The notes under the pieces: generated by a model | The model's input: the letters and a program-made list of their open reading frames with translations, nothing else | Databases searched by the model: none | Told to the model about the DNA's origin: nothing | Shown here: positions 1-5,373 of the stretch, piece by piece | Layout of the letters: each line of letters starts with the position of its first letter | How positions within the stretch are numbered: the stretch's first letter is position 1 | Source: DATFMH01 sp035267045 | Lineage (GTDB): Bacteria; Bacteroidota; Rhodothermia; Balneolales; DATFMH01 | Assembly (NCBI GenBank): GCA_035267045.1 | Contig: DATFMH010000177.1 | Location: forward strand, 1-15,302 | Direction: 5' to 3' | Length of the DNA: 15,302 bases | Translations under genes and position numbers: made by a program

Positions 1-180
1 CCCGGCAGGCTCGAAATGAAAGTGCCGGGTGCCATTTACATGTTTTGGTACATCATCCCAACCATTCCCAATGCTGTCCCTCCACGCATTACCTCCCAAA
101 GTCATTCCGACCACCCCCCAACGCTGTCATTCCGACCAACGTGGAGGAATCCGCAACGGCAATTGCCATTTATAAGTAAA
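1..180. repeat. Degenerate interspersed repeat sequence at window edge
   Basis: No gene is supported here. Bases 1-29 form an inverted repeat (CCCGGCA at 1-7, TGCCGGG at 23-29), and bases 1-22 resemble the right end of the MITE-like element at 5198-5309 (shared CCCGGCAGGC). GTCATTCCGACCA occurs twice, at 101-113 and 126-138. From 125 to about 180 the sequence aligns with the left end of that same element, including an identical CAACGGCAATTGCC (154-167 versus 5227-5240). I read this as decayed copies of one short non-coding repeat family; the left boundary lies outside the window. Confidence 0.6.
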
Positions 181-188
181 TTGCGCAA

Positions 189-222
189 TAAAAAAAGCCC
201 GGTTCATAAAAGAACCGGGCTT
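189..222 (-). terminator. Rho-independent terminator of gltA
   Basis: Perfect 11-bp stem (195-205 pairing with 212-222, AAGCCCGGTTC with GAACCGGGCTT) around a 6-nt loop. On the minus strand the GC-rich hairpin is followed by a run of T (191-196 read in reverse). It lies about 20 bp past the gltA stop codon and fits the end of a monocistronic gltA transcript. Confidence 0.9.
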
Positions 223-241
223 AAAAGTGTAACTACACATC

Positions 242-1522
242 CTATTTTCGTTGATCCATAGGAATATATTTCCGTTCATTTTCGCCAATATAAACTTGTC
301 TTGGACGGTAAATGCGTCCGCGGGGATCGTTTCTCATTTCTTTCCACTGAGCAATCCAGCCCGGAAGACGACCAATAGAAAACATAACCGTAAACATATT
401 GGTCGGGATACCCATTGCCCGGTAAATTATTCCACTATAAAAATCGACGTTCGGGAATAATTTACGTTCAATGAAATAATCATCATTCAATGCAACCTGT
501 TCCAGGTTCTTGGCGATATCAAGCAGAGGGTCATCAACACCCAGCTCATTCAGTACATCGTCCGCATATTTCTTAAGAATTTTTGCCCGGGGGTCAAAAT
601 TCTTATAGACCCTGTGACCAAAGCCCATCAGTTTAAAATCGGAATCCTTGTCTTTTGCCATATCCACATACTTTTTAAAGTTGCCTTTATCATCGTTGTG
701 GATGCGTTCGAGCATTTGGATGACCCGTTGGTTGGCTCCACCATGCAGGGGGCCTGACAGCGCCGATATGCCAGCTGAAATAGATGCAAACAGATTCGCC
801 TGACTACTCCCTACCATTCGCACGGTCGATGCACTACAATTCTGCTCATGATCGGCATGAAGAATTAACAGCAGATCGAGTGCCTTAGCCAATACTTTAG
901 GTACATGATAATCTTCAACAGGAGTTGCAAACATCATGTTCAGAAAGTCGGCGGTATAGCTTAAATCATTTCGGGGGTAAACATATGGTTGCCCGATCGA
1001 TTTTTTATGGGCAAAAGCGGCTATTGTCTTCAGTTTGGCCAATAATCGGATGATGTTCAGGTTAACATCATTTTTATAGTCATCTTCAGGATAATAAGCT
1101 GATAAAGATGAAACCATCGAAGATAATACGGCCATGGGATGAGCGGTAGTGGAAAATCCTTCGAAGAATTTCTTCATGTCTTCATGAATCATACTGCTGC
1201 AGCCTAATTTTGCAGAGAAGTTATCTAATTCTTCTTTGTTGGGTAATTTACCGTGAATTAAAAGATAGGCAACTTCGATAAAGGTTGAATTTTCAGCCAG
1301 GTCCTCAATTCTATATCCGCGGTATCGCAATATACCTTCTTCACCATTTATAAATGTGATTGAACTTTCACAGGAGCCGGTATTGGCGAAACCCGTATCC
1401 AGTGTTATTGCTTTCGATTCGCTACGTAAACTTGTGATGTCTATTCCAACTTCATCTTCCGAACCGACAATAACTGGTAATTCATATTCCTTACCATCTA
1501 AAATTAATTTTGCGTTTTCCAT
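242..1522 (-). CDS. gltA: Citrate synthase (type II)
   Basis: Condenses oxaloacetate and acetyl-CoA to citrate, the entry step of the TCA cycle, in the cytoplasm. The 426-residue product has the usual length for the type II (hexameric, gram-negative-like) family and starts with its small N-terminal beta region (about 1-45) ahead of the all-helical citrate synthase fold. The catalytic triad is visible: His260 in GPLHGG, His303 in GFGHRVYKNFDPRA and Asp360 in PNVDFYSG, almost the same spacing as E. coli His264/His305/Asp362. The HADHEQNCSAST segment (222-233) and the C-terminal RPRQVYIG are also typical. I prefer ATG 1522 because AAGGA at 1532-1536 sits 9 nt upstream; an in-frame TTG at 1528 would be too close to it. 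A terminator follows, and the next gene upstream is 430 bp away, so it is probably transcribed alone. Nothing is broken or missing. Confidence 0.98.
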   Translation of the reverse strand: MENAKLILDGKEYELPVIVGSEDEVGIDITSLRSESKAITLDTGFANTGSCESSITFINGEEGILRYRGYRIEDLAENSTFIEVAYLLIHGKLPNKEELDNFSAKLGCSSMIHEDMKKFFEGFSTTAHPMAVLSSMVSSLSAYYPEDDYKNDVNLNIIRLLAKLKTIAAFAHKKSIGQPYVYPRNDLSYTADFLNMMFATPVEDYHVPKVLAKALDLLLILHADHEQNCSASTVRMVGSSQANLFASISAGISALSGPLHGGANQRVIQMLERIHNDDKGNFKKYVDMAKDKDSDFKLMGFGHRVYKNFDPRAKILKKYADDVLNELGVDDPLLDIAKNLEQVALNDDYFIERKLFPNVDFYSGIIYRAMGIPTNMFTVMFSIGRLPGWIAQWKEMRNDPRGRIYRPRQVYIGENERKYIPMDQRK

Positions 1523-1950
1523 TGTCAATGATCCTTAAATTATTTCAGTTTTCAATTTTAACTCGCTATTAGTACCAATAATATCATTATGCTATAGGTA
1601 TTGTTGAGTAATTAAGAGGGGCTCAACGTAATTTTTAATAAACTTGTGGGTCCTGCTTAATAGTAATCTGCAATTGGGATTGCAAAATAAAATGTTACAT
1701 GATGAATGATAATCCATAAATCCAAATCTCTTTCAAACACTGATAATAAAATAATTAATAGCTTTTACGTTAGTTATAACAATCTACAATAGATTACGGT
1801 TTCTTTAAAAAGCTATTGTCTCTCATCTAATTAATTAATGTAAAATCCAGGATATTTCATAAGAAATAAAAGTCATTTTATAAACTCTCATAACACAATG
1901 ATGAATAATACATATCAAAGCGCTACCAATATACGTTTTTTTAAACAAGA
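1523..1950. other. AT-rich intergenic region with nested inverted repeat
   Basis: No coding region is supported. It must hold the gltA promoter, but I cannot place convincing -33/-7 boxes. Two structures stand out. The first is GTTGAG/CTCAAC (about 1602-1607 and 1622-1627), roughly 80-105 bp upstream of gltA. The second is a 61-nt nested repeat at 1757-1817: an outer 10-bp stem AATAGCTTTT/AAAAGCTATT encloses a 6-bp hairpin AATCTA-CAA-TAGATT at 1781-1795. The second lies about 135-195 nt past the stop of the DUF2007 gene and could be part of its 3' end, but it lacks a proper T-run. Confidence 0.4.
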
Positions 1951-2418
1951 TTACTGTTCAATCCAATCATTTAAACAAATATTGCAGCAATTTTTTTTCA
2001 TTGGTTTCTGATGAATCAGACCAAATGTTAGTTTACTTAGTAATGTTTCTTTATGAATAAGTTTCACTACCCTTATATCATCAGAATGACAATAAGGACA
2101 TAGCGTTCCTGCTTCAATTTCAAAGGATTCTTCATGTTCCGTTGAATCATCCGAAGATAAATCATCAAATTCCTCATCACTTAGCATCTGAACTTCTTCT
2201 GATAAATCTTCATCGATGATTTTTAAAGCGTCATCATAAAATTCATATGGGATTTGAACTTTTATACCGCCTAAAGCATTAGCATAAAACCAATTCATTG
2301 TTATAGTAAATTCATCGGCAAGAATACACGGTATCCCTTCCGACTCAAGTTTGCTTTTTAGGAGATGTGCTTGATGAGCCATGGAATAACTGGCAATAGT
2401 TATAAATCGCTTTTCCAT
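1951..2418 (-). CDS. DUF2007 domain protein with zinc-ribbon-like C-terminus
   Basis: 155-residue soluble protein of unknown function. Residues about 4-70 match the DUF2007 fold (annotated in databases as a putative signal-transducing, GlnB-like ferredoxin fold): FITIASYSMAHQAHLLKSKL, then a glycine-rich GGIKVQIP strand and a helix rich in acidic residues. Residues about 70-103 are a strongly acidic linker. The C-terminus has CPYC (Cys107, Cys110) and CCNIC (Cys144, Cys145, Cys148), a CxxC...CxxC arrangement expected to bind zinc. No signal peptide or membrane segment is seen. The start is ATG 2418 with only a weak GGGA upstream. It is probably transcribed alone: 430 bp separate it from gltA and 800 bp of repeats lie on the other side. 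The fold assignment is moderately secure; I make no functional claim. Confidence 0.85.
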   Translation of the reverse strand: MEKRFITIASYSMAHQAHLLKSKLESEGIPCILADEFTITMNWFYANALGGIKVQIPYEFYDDALKIIDEDLSEEVQMLSDEEFDDLSSDDSTEHEESFEIEAGTLCPYCHSDDIRVVKLIHKETLLSKLTFGLIHQKPMKKNCCNICLNDWIEQ

Positions 2419-2581
2419 AAAATCCCGTTAATCGTTAAAAAGGGAATTATATAATATTTATATAAAAACAAACTGAAAAACAAAATAGTGTCTCAGGGAG
2501 CAAAGAAAGTACTTAGAGTACTTCGAGTTGGGAAGTACTTAAAGTTATAAAAGGGAGATAGGAGAATTGGACCGTGAATGA

Positions 2582-2670
2582 GTCTGAATTTGGATTAGTG
2601 GGGTTAATGGATTTTAGGATTTTAAGCTCAATCCAATAATCTCTGAAATCTGAAAAATCCAAATTCTGAC
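2582..2670. repeat. 89-nt imperfect palindrome, AATCC-rich repeat
   Basis: The ends are inverted copies: GTCTGAATTTGGATT (2582-2596) against AATCCAAATTCTGAC (2656-2670), matching at 14 of 15 positions. The interior repeats GGATT/AATCC words. A related right-hand half lies at about 2839-2895 (AAATCCTTAAAA ... CATCCTGATTCTAAC). From memory, similar GGATT-repeat palindromes are dispersed in environmental Bacteroidota-like genomes; I cannot verify identity here. Confidence 0.6.
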
Positions 2671-2717
2671 AAATAAAAACATAACTAAAGCACCCATATC
2701 GAGCTTCTTGCCATTTC

Positions 2718-2735
2718 GTGTACCTAACAGTACAC
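2718..2735. repeat. TACCTAAC hairpin repeat, copy 1
   Basis: Stem GTGTA/TACAC (2718-2722 and 2731-2735) around CCTAACAG. It belongs to a three-copy set with 2917-2934 and 2970-2987, where the ACCTAAC loop is fixed and the stem sequence varies. Confidence 0.65.
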
Positions 2736-2746
2736 CAGAAAATAAC

Positions 2747-2833
2747 GGTGGGCTCCACTTTGAGAAGTGGTGTCCACCTATCCTGGCTTCTTGCCCGTTT
2801 TAGATGGGCACCACCTTGAAGGGGGAGCCCATC
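2747..2833. repeat. Pair of related hairpins in inverted orientation
   Basis: Hairpin one (2747-2778) has 14-nt arms, GGTGGGCTCCACTT and AAGTGGTGTCCACC, with 12 Watson-Crick pairs and one G-T. Hairpin two (2803-2833) has arms GATGGGCACCACCTT and AAGGGGGAGCCCATC with two mismatches. Read on the opposite strand, hairpin two closely resembles hairpin one, so the unit is two diverged copies facing each other across 24 bp. Confidence 0.65.
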
Positions 2834-2916
2834 TCTTCAAATCCTTAAAAATAATCCCGCCCCATCCTACCAATCCTGACCATCCTGATTCTAACTTTAT
2901 GATATTATTCCATATC

Positions 2917-2934
2917 CCGTACCTAACGGCACGG
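2917..2934. repeat. TACCTAAC hairpin repeat, copy 2
   Basis: Stem CCGT/ACGG (2917-2920 and 2931-2934) around ACCTAACGGC, preceded by CATAT. Compared with copies 1 and 3 both stem arms are changed so that pairing is kept. Confidence 0.65.
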
Positions 2935-2969
2935 CATATTTTTACCTTATTTCCATTTCTACCCATATC

Positions 2970-2987
2970 GTGTACCTAACGGCACAC
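2970..2987. repeat. TACCTAAC hairpin repeat, copy 3
   Basis: Stem GTGT/ACAC (2970-2973 and 2984-2987) around ACCTAACGGC, preceded by CCCATATC as in copy 2 (CCATATC). The loop is identical to copy 2 and the stem equals that of copy 1. Confidence 0.65.
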
Positions 2988-3021
2988 AGGGTATATTATC
3001 CATTATTTACACTTAAAGCCG

Positions 3022-3049
3022 GTAGGGACGTAGCATGCTATGTCCCTAC
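3022..3049. repeat. 28-bp near-perfect palindrome
   Basis: Arms GTAGGGACGTAGCA and TGCTATGTCCCTAC are complementary throughout, with one G-T pair (3030 with 3041) and no loop. There is no T-run on either side, so it is not a normal terminator. It sits at the end of the repeat island. Confidence 0.7.
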
Positions 3050-3109
3050 TACAGATACCGGGCGTTGATATCACTTATGGCAACGTTACTGAAGGGGATT
3101 GCCCCGATA

Positions 3110-3180
3110 GTCATCAGGATTCCTGTGTTACCGCACTTCCTTTCCAAATTATTTTTGGGAAGATTCCGTTCGCAATGACA
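3110..3180. repeat. Possible decayed copy of the GTCATTCCG repeat family
   Basis: The right end GAAGATTCCGTTCGCAATGACA (3159-3180), read on the opposite strand, begins TGTCATTGCGAACGG, like the ends of the 5198-5309 element. A weak left end GTCATCAGGATTCC starts at 3110. It is about 70 bp if real, so it would carry an internal deletion. Confidence 0.35.
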
Positions 3181-3230
3181 ACGAGGATTTTTTTATTGGC
3201 GATTAGTCGTCCGTGGTCATATCCTACTAC

Positions 3231-4418
3231 TTAAATTTTAATCATCATCATATAGACAGCACTAATTATTGAAGCGGCACCAATAATTGTAAAGGCGACT
3301 TGTGCATCAATAAATTGCCAAATTAATCCGGTTAAAGGACTGGCGATCATAAAGGCAAATGTTGAAAATGTCAGGTATAATCCCATGCCCGTACCTTTAT
3401 GCTCGGCAGGTATGTGCAGGGAGAGCAGGGCTTTTGTTATACTTTCATTCATAGCGGCAAATACACCATAACCACCAAGCAGAATCCAAACCATGACGGC
3501 CGGTATCCCGGTACCAAAAATGAAATAAATGATAGAAAATAATAATAAACCAAAGATATACACTTTTTTAAGTCCGATTCTATCGGCCCATAACCCCATG
3601 GGATAGGACATGCCCGCATAGATAATGTTATATAAAATATAAGCCCCGATTATAGCGGTATCGGTTAATCCAAAATCTTTGGCACGCAGTAAGAGAAATA
3701 AGTCGGAGCTGTTAAAAAGGGCAAAAAATAAAAAGCCGATAACCAGTTTTTTATAAACGGGGCTACTACTTCTCCAAAATTCGTAGAATCCTTTAAAATC
3801 GATGGAAAATGATTGTTTCGCAGTTGAAACCCTGGACTTTTCCTTTGGTAATTGAAGCGTAATAATAAAACCTATGATCCCCGGAATAAAAGCCAACAGA
3901 AATAATGTGGTGTATTTACTGGTAATGAAGGCTAATATAAGTAAGGATATAAATGGGCCGATGGCAGCCCCGAGTGTATCCATTCCACGATGAAAGCCGA
4001 ATATCTTTCCCCTGTTCACCGGGTTCGATTCACTGATAAGTAACGCATCCCGCGGAGCCGTCCGCATCCCTTTACCGAACCGGTCAAAAGTCCGTGCACC
4101 GAATACGACCCCAATATTAGGGAATAATCCCATTAATGGTTTTGCGATGCTCGACAAAAGGTATCCGGTTTGAACGAATATATTATGTCGATGCATTTTA
4201 TCGGATAAATTCCCAAAATATCCTTTACCTAATCCGGCAACAGCATCTGCAAGTCCTTCTAAGATCCCGATAGCTAAAACGCCAAAGCCAATCTCCTTAA
4301 GAAACAGCGGCATTATTGGATAAAGCATTTCACTCGATATATCTGTGAAGAGACTTACGAATGAAAGAACCAATACGGTTCGGGTGATGATCCTTGTTTT
4401 AGAACTGTGCTTAATCAT
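3231..4418 (-). CDS. MFS transporter, substrate unknown
   Basis: 395-residue inner-membrane protein with about 12 hydrophobic segments, the normal size for a major facilitator superfamily carrier driven by the proton or sodium gradient. Visible family marks are FTDISSEMLYP in the first helix region (24-34), a motif-A-like GNLSDKMHRHN between helices 2 and 3 (69-79), FDRFGKGMRTAPRDAL in the helix 4 region (111-126) and DRIGLKKVY in the equivalent loop of the second half. The DISSEM plus RxGKGxRxxPRDA combination marks a broad subgroup of putative drug or metabolite exporters; nothing identifies the substrate. The start is ATG 4418 with no clear Shine-Dalgarno. It is divergent from the gene at 4599 and separated by repeats from its downstream neighbour, so it is probably monocistronic. 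No truncation is seen. Confidence 0.9.
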   Translation of the reverse strand: MIKHSSKTRIITRTVLVLSFVSLFTDISSEMLYPIMPLFLKEIGFGVLAIGILEGLADAVAGLGKGYFGNLSDKMHRHNIFVQTGYLLSSIAKPLMGLFPNIGVVFGARTFDRFGKGMRTAPRDALLISESNPVNRGKIFGFHRGMDTLGAAIGPFISLLILAFITSKYTTLFLLAFIPGIIGFIITLQLPKEKSRVSTAKQSFSIDFKGFYEFWRSSSPVYKKLVIGFLFFALFNSSDLFLLLRAKDFGLTDTAIIGAYILYNIIYAGMSYPMGLWADRIGLKKVYIFGLLLFSIIYFIFGTGIPAVMVWILLGGYGVFAAMNESITKALLSLHIPAEHKGTGMGLYLTFSTFAFMIASPLTGLIWQFIDAQVAFTIIGAASIISAVYMMMIKI

Positions 4419-4532
4419 ATTATAAATAATTTTGGACAGGATATTAGGTCAAGGTAAAGTAATTATTATGTGAGAGTAAAGTATTCAGAAACGCAATATA
4501 TGGGTTATAAAAGGCTAAATAGGTAATTGTAA

Positions 4533-4590
4533 TAATTTTGTATCTGGTTAATTTTAATGTAGATAAATAATCGTTGAATTTGTCAGGAGG
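4533..4590 (+). promoter_or_regulatory. Strong RBS and possible -7 box for the 4599 gene
   Basis: AGGAGG (4585-4590) continues as AGGAGGAGAG and ends 8 nt before the ATG at 4599, the only strong Shine-Dalgarno among the starts in this window. TAATTTTG at 4533-4540 fits the Bacteroidota -7 consensus TAnnTTTG, but I see no matching TTG element near -33, so the promoter part is weak. The RBS is solid. Confidence 0.5.
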
Positions 4591-4598
4591 AGAGAAAT

Positions 4599-5078
4599 AT
4601 GAAATTAAAGAAAATGATTTTACCCGTAATATTGCTTCTTGGGTTTGTAATGTATTTGCCGGATAATGCATTTTCACAAAGAGGACGAGGAGCAGGAGGT
4701 TGGGGCATGCAAAGTCAATATAACCGTTTGTTTAATCCCAATACAATTACCTCATTCTCCGGTACGGTGACCGCCGTGAATAAATTTACTCCCCGTAAAG
4801 GCATGTCTTATGGTATTCATTTAATGGTAAAATCGGATAACGGAGAGGAAATACCTGTTCATTTGGGACCGGCCTGGTTTTTAAACAACCAGGAAATGAG
4901 TTTAAAAACCGGTGATAAAATTATGCTTAAGGGCTCCAAAGTTACCTATAATGAAAAACCTGCTATTATTGCGTCAGAGGTGACAAAGGATAAATATGTC
5001 TTACAATTACGCGATAAAAATGGTTTTCCCGCATGGGCAGGATGGAGAATGAGACAGCAACAAAAGCAGAATAATTGA
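4599..5078 (+). CDS. Secreted OB-fold-like protein of unknown function
   Basis: 159-residue precursor. Residues 1-26 form a Sec signal peptide (lysines, hydrophobic core, then AFS before Gln27), so the mature protein of about 133 residues should be periplasmic or exported. After a Gly/Arg-rich stretch (28-36) comes one beta-rich domain, about 52-140: FSGTVTAV, YGIHLMVKS, IPVHLGPAWFL (86-95), LKTGDKIMLKGS, AIIASEV, LQLRDKNGFPAW. This GTVxxV ... HLGPAW ... GDxxxxxGS pattern resembles small periplasmic OB-fold proteins, some labelled 'DNA-binding protein' in databases without proof. No cysteine, metal site or catalytic motif is visible. The C-terminus is Gln/Asn-rich and polar. It is divergent from the MFS gene and followed by a hairpin, so probably transcribed alone. 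The excellent RBS suggests it is well expressed. Confidence 0.8.
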   Translation: MKLKKMILPVILLLGFVMYLPDNAFSQRGRGAGGWGMQSQYNRLFNPNTITSFSGTVTAVNKFTPRKGMSYGIHLMVKSDNGEEIPVHLGPAWFLNNQEMSLKTGDKIMLKGSKVTYNEKPAIIASEVTKDKYVLQLRDKNGFPAWAGWRMRQQQKQNN

Positions 5079-5103
5079 AGGATTATCGGATCATAATCTT
5101 TTA
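5078..5103 (+). terminator. Possible weak terminator after the OB-fold gene
   Basis: A hairpin starts at the stop codon: AAGGATTAT (5078-5086) pairs with ATAATCTTT (5093-5101), 9 pairs including one G-T, followed by a short T-run to 5103. AT-rich and only moderately convincing. Confidence 0.4.
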
Positions 5104-5136
5104 AAGATTTTAAGTGTGTAATTAATACTGCATAGT

Positions 5137-5169
5137 ATCGGTCAGGCGCTTTCAAACCGTCTGACCGAT
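5137..5169. repeat. Hairpin GGTCAG/CTGACC
   Basis: ATCGGTCAG (5137-5145) is a perfect inverted repeat of CTGACCGAT (5161-5169). The stem can extend inward three more pairs (one G-T), leaving a 9-nt loop. There is no T-run on either side. It probably belongs to the repeat cluster that continues to 5309. Confidence 0.5.
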
Positions 5170-5197
5170 CGCCCGCTGTCATCGTTACCATTTCCCA

Positions 5198-5309
5198 TGT
5201 CATTCCGCCCATCGCGAAGGAATCCACAACGGCAATTGCCCTTCACAAGCAATGAGCATGATAAACGTCCCCATTCGTTGATAGATTTCCCGGCAGGCCC
5301 GGGATGACA
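5198..5309. repeat. 112-bp MITE-like element with terminal inverted repeats
   Basis: The left end TGTCATTCCGCCCATCGCG and the right end, read on the opposite strand, TGTCATCCCGGGCCTGCCGG, are imperfect inverted repeats. The interior carries CAACGGCAATTGCC (5227-5240), found identically at 154-167 and with one difference, inverted, at 9561-9574. No open frame lies inside, so any mobility would depend on proteins encoded elsewhere. Short palindromic repeats starting TGTCATTCC are a recurrent type in many bacterial genomes. Confidence 0.6.
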
Positions 5310-5373
5310 GGGAGGATTAATTTAGTTATTCAATCCAGTACTTTATTCCGGTTAAATGTTACCGTTTTGAAGA

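Larger units (their letters stand above)
2419..3230. other. Gene-free repeat island
   Basis: About 810 bp between two minus-strand genes with no believable gene; the short open frames here have no recognisable protein features and run through palindromes. It contains clustered AGTACTT words (three between about 2508 and 2540), an 89-nt imperfect palindrome with a half copy, three TACCTAAC hairpins, an inverted pair of GGTGGGCTCC-type hairpins, a 28-bp palindrome and a degraded end of the 5198-5309 repeat family. Several are listed separately. This looks like an insertion site for non-coding repeats that has been used repeatedly. Confidence 0.7.

Noticed and set aside
1523..1528. TTG start for citrate synthase at 1528
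   Set aside because: It lies only 3 nt from the AAGGA sequence; ATG 1522 has proper spacing.
2513..2979. Small genes within the repeat island
   Set aside because: The open frames on both strands run through palindromic repeats, lack RBS and show no protein-like composition.
2718..2987. CRISPR array from repeated TACCTAAC units
   Set aside because: Only three copies of about 18 nt with very unequal spacing (199 and 53 bp), variable stems and no cas genes.
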